Assembly: GCA_012295275.1 (NCBI GenBank)
Contig: CM022667.1
Location: 4,305,708 to 4,369,707 of the forward strand
Source of the DNA: Chrysomallon squamiferum
Lineage: Eukaryota; Mollusca; Gastropoda; Neomphalida; Peltospiridae
Direction: 5' to 3'
Length of the DNA stretch: 64,000 nucleotides
Each line of letters opens with the position of its first letter. Position 1 is the stretch's first letter. Shown here one piece after another: positions 25,251 to 37,420 of the stretch. Under the pieces are notes generated by a model that saw only the letters and a list, made by a program, of their open reading frames with translations, had not been told where the DNA came from and did not search any database. The translations under genes were made by a program, and so were the position numbers.

Positions 25251-26330
25251 AGTGACGTGTATACAGCGTGAACCTGACTGTACGTAACGTATCACAAGAT
25301 TTCATACTTGTCATTCTGGGTTCAAATCCCCACATCGCGTCATTGTTAATTAACTGATAAAAAAAACAACAAAAAAAAAAAAAAGAACAATCCCAATTAC
25401 CTGGTTCACTCCCTCATATTTGGTAACCATTAATCATAAAACAGAGCCCAGAGTGCTTGGTTATTGCTTCATATTAAATTTTGACTAATGAAAGTAAAAT
25501 CGGATGTACTTAATTCAGACCCGCCCGTTTCTTCGCAGTAATTAATTAAGAGATATAATTTTTAGAGTACTCCGAGGTTCAGGTTATTATGAATTCCATA
25601 CGTAGTGGGTTTTGCTTCATAATTAAGGTTAACTGATGTAAAAATAAAAACAACAACAACAAAGGAAAAAAGAAAGAAAAGAAACACAACAAAGAAAAAA
25701 ACACCCAAAACTTCCAAAAAAACAACTTACGAAAAAAAGAAAAGATAATTACAAAATATCACTAAAAAATTACAAAAGAAACAGAACAATAAAATAAAAA
25801 AATAAATGAATAAATAAATAAATTAAAAGAACAAACAAAACCCAGTCGCTAGTTTCTGTTTATAATTAACTGTTGAAGACGAATTTTAAAGGGACTCTGT
25901 TCAAACCTGAACAGCACATCATATCTAGTTGTAACGGTATTCAGTTTCTGTATCATTTATTTGACGAAAAAAAAAAAATCTAGATTCCGTTCTCGCTATG
26001 ACTGTATGATTAAAAATTAAGAGTTCTTAAAGTTCTCTGTTCAAATCCTTCTAACACTTCATACGTAATATTAGCAGATGTTGTAGAACAACCTTCGTGA
26101 AATTCAGTTCCCTTGTAAATGTATCATGCCTATTTGGATTCAGTTCCCTAGCAATTTGTTCCAAATTTTCAGAACATTTCTGTTTCTATATATATATATA
26201 TATATACGCAGGCACACACGCCCAGAGGCACACGCACACATACACACACACACACACACCAAAACAATTAATAACAGATGATAAAATCCAGTAAGATCTG
26301 AGCGCAAACCCTGCTAATGATTTATACTTG
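25251..26330. other. Stretch with tRNA B-box-like words, possible SINE remnants
   Basis: GGGTTCAAATCCCC (about 25319-25332), GTTCAAACCTGAAC (about 25898) and GTTCAAATCCTT (about 26040) resemble the RNA polymerase III B box (GGTTCGANNCC). Each is preceded by AT-rich sequence without a convincing A box or tRNA fold. They may be old tRNA-derived SINE fragments, common in cephalopod genomes, or chance matches. A (TA)n-(CA)n tract lies at 26190-26260. Confidence 0.25.
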
Positions 26331-26426
26331 ATATTAAAAACAGAGATGTTTTAGTTTCGTGCTTTTTTTTTTCTTCTTCTTCTATGAAGCAAATACTATT
26401 TTGTCAGAAAATGTAAATAAATAATC

Positions 26427-26740
26427 GATGGAAAATACGATCAATATTTTCTAGTGATGGCATTAAACAAATGTTTGAAATTAAATAACTGATGATAGAA
26501 AATTAAATAATGTTTCCTATGGAAGTTAGTGGAACAGATGTTTGATATGAAATAGCTGATTAATAAATGTGTTCTAAAACAAATGTTTGACCTTCACTAG
26601 TCGATGATAAGTATTTTCTAGTGACGTCACCAAATAAATGTATGACGTTGAAAACAGTCAGTGTATTGCAAACGTTTCATCACTTATTATGTTTATGACA
26701 TCACTAGAAGACTTCGATAATTTTCTATTTCATCATTATT
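26427..26740. repeat. Foldback-like repeat FB2, locus 2
   Basis: The left arm (about 26427-26472) has GATGGAAAATACGATCAATA then TTTTCTAGTGATGGCATTAA. The right arm (about 26691-26734) has its reverse complement, including TATGACATCACTAGAAGA and GATAATTTTCTATTTCATC. Extra forward partial copies lie between (about 26493 and 26605-26640). It is related to 14960-15300. Confidence 0.65.
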
Positions 26741-27265
26741 TGTGTGTCATACATACTTGAAACAGTTCTGAACTAACTGTTAGTCCACTAGTTAGATAAC
26801 AGGCTGAAGACAAATTTTGGCCGTTCTTTCTTTATTTTATTCTTTACTATTATTTCAATTTAATTTATTTTATTTTTTAATTATTATTAGTATTATTTCT
26901 TTTATGAACAAATGAACAAATCCATCGCAAAAACTATAAGCAATCTATACGGTTTAAATAAATAATAAATTTAATAAAATTTGTAATATAAAAAAACACA
27001 AATTAAACTAAATCGAGATAAAGGTATACTATTACATGCATCTGTGCTACAGTTGTATAGATTTCTAGTAAATGATCATTTGTATTATTCTGGGGACCCC
27101 GCAAATCTAAACTGTGGCAGGATGAAACTTCAGTTGTTGTTATTTTGTTGCTGTTGTTGTTGTTGTATGTTTGTCTGGTGAAACTATCTGTGCTTGTATG
27201 TGTGTTTGTACGTATGTGCATGTATGTTTGTGTATGTTTGTGTGTTTATGATATATATACCAGAA

Positions 27266-27520
27266 TACGTCAGTTATATATCAGTGAGATATACAAAGTG
27301 TACGTCATTATACAAAATATACATTAGTTGTATATATAAGTGAGACATCTAAAGCATACATCAGTTATATATCACTGAGATACAAAAAGTATACTTCAGT
27401 TAAATATCAGTAAAATATACTAAATATATATAACTGAGACATCTAAAGTGTACGTCAGTTATGTCTCGGTGAGATATACAAAGTTTACGTAAGTTATATA
27501 TCAGTGAGATATCTAAAGTT
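27266..27520. repeat. 35-bp minisatellite, about seven copies
   Basis: The unit contains TACGTCAGTTATATATCAGT then GAGATATACAAAGTG. Copies differ by substitutions and some indels (for example TATAAGTGAGACATCTAAAG). Several copies keep ACGTCA, half of a CRE palindrome. Confidence 0.8.
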
Positions 27521-27595
27521 TCGAAGATTCTCCTCCTCAAGCACATTTTTCTGGACGAGCTCACAGTCATTATACACTGATCTTGTTTCTAAAAC

Positions 27596-27868
27596 ATGCT
27601 GAACAAAGTCGCTGCACGTTTCACACAGCGAGTAAAATATCACCACCGTAGCGTCGTGCTTTCTCAAAACATCGGAATGAAGTCTGACGATATGAATTTA
27701 CGATCGCAGTCTAGACTCGTTAATAATTTGAGCATGTTAATATTTTTATTTAAGAGGAAAAACGAAGGAAGACGTTCGAAGAATTTCTCTGCTGCGTTGC
27801 TGCGCACGAGCAGGATTACGCAAGTATTAGTAATTTATCCCTCAGTTTTATCTCTCCGTTCTCAGTGA
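27596..27868 (+). CDS. Unrecognised 90-residue open frame, doubtful
   Basis: An ATG-initiated frame rich in Arg, Lys, Ser and Leu, with higher sequence complexity than the repeat-born frames around it. It has no signal peptide, no membrane span and no domain I recognise. It starts 76 bases after a 35-bp minisatellite and ends before an A-rich tract. There are no flanking splice sites or poly-A signal to support it. A chance open frame is the more likely reading. Confidence 0.15.
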   Translation: MLNKVAARFTQRVKYHHRSVVLSQNIGMKSDDMNLRSQSRLVNNLSMLIFLFKRKNEGRRSKNFSAALLRTSRITQVLVIYPSVLSLRSQ

Positions 27869-29240
27869 CCGCAGGTTTTTATGTTCATGAAGTGCTGGGA
27901 GCAAGAATACTGAAAAATGGTTGTTTGTATAAGAGTATGTAGATTTTTGACAGTTGTTTGTATCAGAGTAAAAAAAGGAGCAGGAGGATTCTTAGTGGAA
28001 AAACGTACTAAAACAAAAAAAAAAAAAAAAAAACAAAATGAAACATTAAAACCTCCGACAAAAAAACAAACTATTTTTATTTTTTTTATTTTTTTTATAA
28101 AAAAAACATAGGACAATCAGTTCAAAATTTATCTGCCTTTTTATTATTATTTTTAAATTAACTGGTTATATTTGCATATACTAAAAAAAAATATTTTAGT
28201 AGAGACTAATTTTTATTAGAGACTAAGTTATATTAGTGTTAGTATGTTTAAAGCGTTAGACAAGGGAGAGATGATATTACCAGACATATCTAACATTATA
28301 CACGTAGAATGAATACTGGTGAAAATGAATTGAAAAAAAAAAAAAAAAAAATCCTGACTACAGCTGTCAAAACTTACTGGACACTTTCTTTTTTATTATT
28401 TGTGTGAGGGATTCTAAACTATTCACTTAAATTAAGATAAATGAAGGAGTTTTAAGTTATTTATTTCCTTTGCTCCTTTTTTCTTCTTCATTTTTATTTT
28501 AGTCTTTTATTTATTTTATTTAATTTTTAAAAGTTTATTATGTGATAAAAAAAAAAAAATTAATTAAAAAAAAAAAAATCATTTTTTATTATAATTTTTA
28601 TTTTCACCAATGTGTTATTTCAGCTGGCTTCTATCACTAACCAAATGAAAAGAAAATCACTGCCAGTATGAAAGAAAATTATATTAAATTATGTCTTTTA
28701 TTTGCCAAATTATCACACGTGTTTCGCTCTATAGTTCCCGTGATAACCAACTTGTTGAGTTGTTAACCAAGTCAGTTTTTTTGGAAGTTAACTTTAAAAC
28801 ATTTGATTGCAAGTCGTTTTTGATATCGCTCTTTTCAGCTTGTCATTAGTAAATAATTAATTCTCAGTTTTGAAAACAGCACGTGATTTCACGATGTTTA
28901 GAGTGACTTCACAATGCACACAAAACTGCAGCAACAGTGATGTTACAATCTTTCCAACATCGTTGACAGTGACTTTATAACATACAGCTACATCAACAAC
29001 AAAAGTGAGCGACTACAACAACTTTATCAATGAATTTACAAAAGAACTACAACAATTTGGACAACGCTGAGTAACTTTACAGCACAACAACCACAACGAC
29101 ATTACAACACACACGCGACAGCACTGGCAGGTACTTTAACGACATACACAGCTTCGACAACATAATTATAAAACTGTAACATTATACAAAGAATAAGCAA
29201 GCAGCGTTGTTATTTTGCATTGTAAAAAATGACAATCAGT
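27869..29240. other. AT-rich DNA with a degenerate ACAACA-rich repeat
   Basis: No gene seen. From about 28890 to 29170 the sequence repeats a loose word, GTGACTTTA-CAACA..ACAACAAC, with a variable period near 50-60 bases. A related word on the other strand may occur at 24650-24710. Poly-A and poly-T runs lie at 28016-28033, 28335-28352 and 28546-28580. Confidence 0.4.
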
Positions 29241-29249
29241 TAGAGTTAT

Positions 29250-29262
29250 TCGCCCTCTAGGG
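29250..29262 (-). promoter_or_regulatory. Weak CTCF-like motif
   Basis: TCGCCCTCTAGGGA, read as its reverse complement, fits the AGRKGGC core of the CTCF consensus but has mismatches upstream of it. It is listed because a second reverse-oriented match lies about 780 bases away and a strong forward one at 38758. Confidence 0.2.
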
Positions 29263-29747
29263 ACAGATAGAGTTACCTGCCCTGATTGTTTCTGTTTCGC
29301 TTGTCTTCTGCGACTGTTTCTCAGAGATAAACATCTGTAATAAAGCACGGTGTTAATGAGAAATCTATAAGTGCAGGACGTACGGTATTGTTTGCTTCTT
29401 TTCTTTTTACACGAGGCAGCATAAAGATTTTGACAGCCATGTTGTTTTAGTGTTTCCTATCGTACTGGTATCGGAGAATGTAAAAAAAGTACTTCAGTAA
29501 TCGTTACAACTGAAAAGGAAAAAAAAGCCGCATTTATGTGTTTATTTACTATTTTTATAGGAAGTTTATAGAAGGACGTATTTCTGGAGATGTTAAGTTT
29601 CTTCGCTCTGCGTTTTATACCTAAAATGTCAGAAGGTGGCCATTTTTCATTAAGAAATTTATGCAGCTATTGAATCGATTGTGGCTGTTTTGATTATTTA
29701 TTAAGTAAATGAAATTAATAAATTAATAATTAAATAACAAATAAATA

Positions 29748-29750
29748 AAG

Positions 29751-29833
<83 letters not shown>

Positions 29834-29834
29834 A

Positions 29835-29892
<58 letters not shown>
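29748..29892. repeat. Compound (TC)n(TG)n...(CA)n(GA)n inverted microsatellite
   Basis: TC repeats (about 29752-29767) pass into about 30 TG units, then GTATGTACAC, then CA units and GA units ending near 29892. The left half is the reverse complement of the right half in block order, so the strand can fold into one long hairpin, limited by the shorter TC and CA blocks. Confidence 0.85.
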
Positions 29893-29894
<2 letters not shown>

Positions 29895-30028
29895 GCCCAC
29901 TGAAAAGAAACGACAACCAAACAACAGAGAACAATCAGCCATTATCTGTATCCCTCCATGTTAATACATTAGATTCTTCCTATTTAATCAAAGAACTGTT
30001 AGACTCGTGACCATGCCACCCCCCCTCC

Positions 30029-30041
30029 TTCCCTCTGGTGG
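30029..30041 (-). promoter_or_regulatory. CTCF-like core motif
   Basis: TTCCCTCTGGTGG matches the 13-base reverse CTCF core YGCCMYCTRSTGG at 12 positions. It sits in a C-rich island (30014-30045) in otherwise AT-rich DNA. The flanking base after the core departs from the consensus. Confidence 0.3.
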
Positions 30042-30382
30042 GTACTTTTCATCAGGGTTTACATCTGTCACATACCTGTTAATGTCAGCATGACTGTAAG
30101 CTCTAAGAGTAACAACAAAAAAATGGTTACCAGATGCTGAGGTATTTTTGACAGCCGAGAAATAATGCAAATAGTGTTAACTGATGAAGTTTCTTTCTTC
30201 GGCTTATTTTCAATTAACTGCCAAGATCTATTTAAAACATATCTTTCATTTTCATATTTTTTTATTTTTTTTTTTTTTTTGGACTGACTGGTTTGAAAGT
30301 TGTTTGTAACAAGATGATAGAAGGGATATTAGTCATTATCACTGGCTTAAACGTTCAGTGGTTGTTTTTGTATGTACCTGTG

Positions 30383-31445
<1,063 letters not shown>

Positions 31446-31728
31446 GTATATAATTAATTGTATATAATGTGAAGAAGAACAAGAAGATCATTCAAAGACA
31501 TTATAATGAAAAAAAAAGGTAAGTGATTGAATAGTGATGTAAAAACACTGGAAAACGCGTCCCATTCACATAAACGTAGCCATAGTCAGGGTTTGTACCG
31601 AAATAAATTTTTTTTAAAAAGTCCCTCAGAGAATCACGTTCATCATGATGTTCTGTAATCCTTCACAGGTGAGGTCACAAAACCATCAGCAACTAACGAC
31701 ACCGTAGGTAATGCAAAAATACGAAGAA

Positions 31729-31965
31729 TGGCGTCTTATTAGTCCAAAAACACTAAACATGACGTCAGGTTAGTACTATATTACTAAGCATGACGTCAGA
31801 TCAATGCAGTATTACTAAAAATGACGTCAGATCAACGCAGTAATACTAAGAATGAATTCAGATCAATGCAGTAATACTAAGAAAGACATCAATGCAATAA
31901 TACTAAGAATGACGTTAGATCAATGCAATAATCCTAAGAATGACGTCAGATCAATGCAATAATGC
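31729..31965. repeat. 31-bp minisatellite carrying CRE palindromes
   Basis: Eight units at a 31-base period. Perfect TGACGTCA lies at 31760, 31791, 31822 and 31941, with TGACGTTA at 31910. Degenerate sites are TGGCGTCT (31729), TGAATTCA (31853) and AGACATCA (31884). The rest of the unit reads GATCAATGCAGTAATACTAA. One 5-base deletion follows the 31884 copy. TGACGTCA is the established CREB/ATF binding site; function here is untested. Confidence 0.8.
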
Positions 31966-33173
31966 CAGTGGGAGGTTACAGGCAGGGACAAAGCACAAGC
32001 TGTAGCAAGACTCTTTTGCATCTCCAGTCAGACCAGCTTTGTATGATGGGTATGGTACAACGACACTCAGTGTTAAAGCCTAGGTCATTTCGTCTCTTGT
32101 CTCTCTACACGTGTGTGTCTGAATGTTTCTGCTGTTACATATACACATATATATATACACACACACACACACACATACAGTCACTCAAAAGCGCGCGCCT
32201 ACGTACACAAAAAAGAATAACAATTATTCTGATCACAACCACACACACAAATTCAAAAACAACCATCACCCTCGTATTATAAAAACGTTTTCTAGACAGA
32301 TAGATTGATAGATAAATACAGACAGATAGATAGACACATAAATAGATATAGATAGATAGATACATACATACATACATATAAACACTTTTACTATGTCAGT
32401 ATATAGAAAGAATTGAGATGTATCACAATGGGTGTTCTGTAGTGTTTGCATCATATCTCTTCTTGTCTGACGTAAATGATTCATGATTGCTGATAAGTTA
32501 ACCGTTTTACAGAATTAAAAAAGCAAAAGTAAAATAAAAATTTAAAAATTCAAAAAAAAGGTAAGTTAAAAAAAACTAAAAATGGAGAGGAAAGAAATTC
32601 TTGAAAGCATGCAACAGCATTTATGAGAAGCGAAAGAAGAAAAACTGAGAAACTAAAATCCATTTATTATTAATATTACAATTAATGTTCCTACTACTGC
32701 TGTTAAAACTACCACTACTGTTAGTGTTCTTACACTCTCTAATAATCAATCAACCAATGAATCAATAATTAAAAAAATCTACTGATATTATTAGACTTAT
32801 TTTCATTCATGAACACTTATTTTTATATTTTTATATTTTCTGTCATTAATTTTTATTTTGCAGTTTTTTTTTTTTTTTTTTTGTTGTTGTTGTCTTTTTT
32901 GTTGTTGTTGTTTCCTTTTCCAAATTACTTGAAAATTATCCATAAAGCAGATCTCTGCTCTGTTTTCAAAGTGATTGGCTTTTCCGTACAAATGCTTTCA
33001 ATTCATTACAAACACGTCAAAAGAAAGTTATTATTAATTCAAGTCGAAGAAAAATCATTTACTGAGCAACTCGGATAGGAGCAGTGGAAAAAAAAAATAG
33101 ATGGATTTGTTTATTTTGTAAGTTAAGCGAATTGCAACCAAATATTTCGCACTGTAAATAACAGCTCGTGTTT

Positions 33174-33231
<58 letters not shown>

Positions 33232-34680
33232 GTAGTTGTAGTAGAAATGATAATAAATTTAAAAAATAAATATAGTAAATAAATAAGTAGTAGTAGTAGT
33301 AGTAGTTGTAGTAAAAGAGCAGTAGCAGTATCAGTAATAATAATAAAAATGATGATGATGATGATGATGATTGTGATAATAATAAAGTATAAAAGTAAAT
33401 GTATGAAAACCTATCGCCCGTTTCAGCAAAGGCTATTTCTGATTGGAAAGGAAAATAAAAATACAAACAAAGTTAATTGATTCAAAAATGAAATTAAAGG
33501 CAAATAATTTGGTTTCGGCAATTTTGACTTAAAAAACATTATTTCATTGAGGCTGGTAATGAAAATATGACGAATAATAATTTTAAAAATCCTATTACGT
33601 GACAAAATAAAATATTAACTTTAAAATTCACGTTTCTAAATGCAAATGAACATACTATTATCGTATTTACTGACGTATAACTCAATTTCCCTTTTTGTTT
33701 TCTTTCTTTTTTCTTGAAACCTTGTTTATTTTTATTTTATTTATTATTATTATTATTATTAATAATAATAATAATAATAATTTTTTTTTTTTTTTTTAGC
33801 ACCTAAAAATTTGGATGCGATTGTTTCACGTGGCTTACAAATCGTTAATTTATCTTGGCTTATGTGATTTGGGTACGTGTGCGAGCGCTTCTGCATTGTA
33901 TGTGCGTGTGTGTGTGTGTGCGTGTGTGCGTGTGAGCGCGCGCTTGTATTTTAAGATAAATAATAATGATTATTTGTGAATAACTACGTTAACTTTTTAT
34001 AATCATTACTCAGTAAAAGAATGACTGGTTATTTTACCAAAGACTACTCGCGGTGTCACCAGTAAGTTGAAAAGTTGCTCGTCATTCACTGTTAAATAAA
34101 TTTAATACGTATTATCAAGACGTACGTTATTATGACTTATGCATGAGTAAATACGGTATTATGTAAATAGATTATTTTTTTCAACCAGCATTTTTTTTTT
34201 TTTTTTTATTATATACTTCAAGTGAAATTAAGTTAAAACTTCAGTTTAAATCAATAATTATTGTCATTTTTAAAAAAAAATGTCTTTACAATAAATCGCA
34301 CGTATTGAAACTTTTATGGAAATTATGTAGTTTATCACGGCTGACAATAAATCATTTATTTTATAAATCGATTGTCACAGTTTCTTGCAGTCACGGGTTC
34401 GAAACGACTTCGAGGTTTGTTAAATTTATTAAATATCGACGGTCACTGAGTTTCAAACTGAGTTGAAGAAACTTTTCAAAATAAATACTGTTAATGAGAA
34501 ATAATAACTTGGAATTACACTTTTTTTGTTGTTTTTTAATTCAGAAGAATTTTACGTTAATGGTTGTTTTTGCGTTCTGTTGAGTTGAGGTTTGGTTCAC
34601 GTGTACTGACAGGGAGAAGAGAAATGATGTTATTGTATTTTATTTTGATTTATTTGCTCCGATGTTTAATTAGTTTTCAC
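31966..34680. other. AT-rich DNA with microsatellites
   Basis: No gene seen. It contains (CA)n (32155-32175), GATA repeats (32300-32365), AAT tracts (33177-33231), GAT (33352-33371), TTA/AAT mirror runs (33745-33782) and a short GTGTGC/GCGC patch (33897-33945). A B-box-like GGGTTCGAAAC lies at about 34394. Confidence 0.5.
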
Positions 34681-34685
34681 AGATT

Positions 34686-34905
34686 GTTGTGTCTCGAGTT
34701 ATTTTGTTCTTATTCGAGTTAATTTGTTCTAACCCGAGTTACATTGTACTGCCTTGAGTTACTTTTTTTTTGTTGTTACGTTGTTCGTACTCGCGTTATT
34801 TTGTTCTTATAAGTGTTGTTTTTGTTTTAACTCGAATTACATTGTAATGTCTCGACGTAATTTGTTATAACGAGTTATTTTGTTCTGATTCAAGTTATAA
34901 TTTTA
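34686..34905. repeat. Degenerate roughly 27-bp repeat, CGAGTTATTTTGTTCT
   Basis: About eight diverged copies of a (T/A)C(T/C)CGAGTTA(T/C)(A/T)TTGT(T/A)CT(T/A) type word run in direct orientation. Copy lengths vary. No coding frame persists. Confidence 0.65.
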
Positions 34906-35057
34906 GATGTCTATTTCTACATATGTGAAACAAATTAAAGGTTTATTTATCTTTCTCTGAGTCTGTATTTCTGTCAAACTGAAATATTTTTAACTTCATT
35001 CTCTCTACGTCTACACAGATTTTATATCTCACTAACTCGTTATCTTTTTGTAATAAT

Positions 35058-35178
<121 letters not shown>

Positions 35179-35222
35179 CTTTAAATAAATAAGAATGTTA
35201 AATAAATAAGAATGTTAAATAA

Positions 35223-36447
35223 ATACCACAAAAACAAAATACCTCCCAAAGACGAATTTCTCCAAAACAAATAACCCAGACAATCAAATACACTGGCAGA
35301 TTAATTTAGAGACATCGTGTAAAAATCCTTAAATCTCCTTACCGAGAGAGCCTAAAAGGAATCCAATTAAATACTCAATTCTAGGTTTTGCCAATGAAAA
35401 ATTGCCAGAGATGAAAACCTTCAAAGTACAGAGGAAGAGTGAACGGTTTCATTCACCGACGGAATTTTTGTCTGAGTGGTAGACTAAAGGTTTTTGTACG
35501 AGTGTTTTCAGATTCATGTACGTCTTCTTGACATCATTTCTACTAAGAGTATTTTTTTTTTCTTTACCCATTCATGAATATTAATTTTATTTACACAGAA
35601 AAAAAAAAGAGAAAAAATTAATATTAAATGTCAGACTTACTTTATTGAAAATTTTTATTATTTAAATGCTATTTGTATCTGTATATGTATGTATATATAT
35701 ATATATGTATGTATTGTTACGATTGGATAATAAATATATGGAGAGAGACAGAGAGAGAGACACAGCGAGAGAGAGAGATTGAGAGAGATTGAAAAACTGA
35801 CCTACATAAACAGTCTGACATGTATACATTGACCGAGTTATAGGTAAATACATGGGTAGATGGTTAGTTGGGTAAATACTATTTGTAGACAATAATGACA
35901 ACGATGATGATGATAATAATAATAAGTATAAATGTGTAACTATTCTCAGTAGGTGGTTAGAAGATGAGTCAATGATAGAAATCTACCAAGAAGAAATTAT
36001 TAACGTATCTCTGATTTAGCTGTTTGTTTATGTGCACGTTACTCCAACCCACGGGAATCTTCGTACACGGGCAATGGGAAAAAAAAACAAAACAATAAAA
36101 AACGTTTTCTCTACTCTTATTGAGCAGGTGTGCTTTTGCGTGCGGGCGTGCGCGCGCGTTTGTATGTGTGTGTGTGCGTGTGTGTATGTATGTATATATA
36201 TATAAATATATAGTTTATATGTTTTAAGTGTATGTTAAATGATTTCACATTACTGTAGTTCAGACTGTACTGGAGGGGTTGATGGAGTTTCAGAACAGTT
36301 AATACAACTCGAGGTAAATGTTTGTTGACTTGTAATAGTGATTTTAATCTGGACTTCCGTGAAAAACATCCCCGATCCATCTCCGCTCGTCTGCTTATCA
36401 GAACTACCCGGCTTTTTGTTTATCATTAATTCAATCAGAACTGGTAA
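35223..36447. other. AT-rich DNA, no gene seen
   Basis: It holds short (TA)n (35690-35706), GAGA-rich DNA (35740-35795) and a GTGCGCGCGTTTGTATG-type TG tract (36136-36200). The minus-strand frames here are low-complexity. Confidence 0.5.
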
Positions 36448-36642
36448 AGATGTTTACGACTGTTTTTCGTAAATTCTTTAGCACCAACCAGACACTTATC
36501 TCGTCTACGGGATCGCATCAACAACACTGAACAATGCATACAAAAAGATCATGAGTTATATAAGGCGTATAAAGGAATTCACGGATCTCCTGGTTTCAGA
36601 ATTGGACATGACGACCCCAGACCTTTCCAGAACGTTCTTTAA
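36448..36642 (+). other. Unrecognised exon-like open frame without ATG
   Basis: Between in-frame stops, the 53 codons from 36481 to 36639 read as a hydrophilic, non-repetitive peptide with segments RLRDRINNTEQ, HELYKAYKGIHG and RIGHDDPRPF. A pyrimidine-rich acceptor-like sequence ending in AG lies at 36480-36481. The frame ends at TAA (36640-36642). It lies 260 bases upstream of a LINE reverse-transcriptase remnant, so it may be part of that element, another mobile-element fragment, or a decayed exon. I do not recognise the family. Confidence 0.3.
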
Positions 36643-36879
36643 GTGAAATAGAAAACCAACATAGTTATCTAATAAAGCCTACTGGAACGATATTCTTCAA
36701 ACAGTGTGGAATAGTCTGTGTGTAGCTGAACATGGCTGGGTTAAATACAAAACGACCGGTTTATGAAAGTTATTTAAACTCAGTTAATGTTACGGCCAGG
36801 AATAAGTTTGAACTTTCAAACAAGCAGTAGACAAGATGTCATCAAAACAAACTCATTTGGCGTATGAGTTATCCAACAA

Positions 36880-37420
36880 TCGCTCAAAAGATTTCTAGAA
36901 AAAGAACCAGTAATCACGAAAGGTTTAAACAAATGGGCTGAGTATTTGAAAACTATCTGCAGTGGTTATGAAGAAGACATATTTTCTTTATGTAGCATTG
37001 TGAACATTAGAAATCTTACAAAGAAGAATCACATTTCATCGATCTTAGGAAAGCTTGAGACTCGGTGTAAAGAAACTGTCTTTGGTTTACATTGTTAAAA
37101 GATAGTGGAAGGAGAATATGCATAACGGTATTGTGTGATGATGTAGATTGCTTGGTTAGTGTGAGTGAATATAATTCACCAAGTTTTCAAACAAAACTGT
37201 AAACTTTCACTAACTTTATTCGCGTTATTTATAAACGACTTGGCTGAACAAATCAAAGAACTGGAATGTGGAACTGAACTTGATGATACACGTGTATCGG
37301 TGTTAATACTCGCAGGATGACATCGTCCTGTCAGTTTAAATGTCATGATCATGTTTTGAGAAAACGTTAACAGTTACAAATATCTTGGCATGTGGTTCGA
37401 TGAACACCAAATCTGTACGA
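36880..37420 (+). pseudogene. Degraded LINE (non-LTR retrotransposon) reverse transcriptase
   Basis: Hallmarks of a non-LTR reverse transcriptase are scattered over three frames. First, an open stretch with NKWAEYLKTICSGYEEDIF (about 36931-37000). Second, the FIDLRKA-stop-DSV block (37035-37067), the first catalytic-aspartate region, with TGA and TAA interrupting it. Third, LFALFINDLAEQIKELE (from about 37210). Fourth, the active-site region at about 37309-37330, where an extra base breaks the catalytic Asp-Asp block (DDIVLS in the next frame). Fifth, YKYLGMWFDEH (about 37375-37407), the conserved YLG region after the active site. Several stops and frameshifts make it non-functional. The endonuclease and 3' end are not identifiable. 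Clade not assigned. Confidence 0.85.

Noticed and set aside
34380-34420. tRNA gene suggested by GGGTTCGAAAC
   Set aside because: No acceptor stem, A box or cloverleaf could be built around it.
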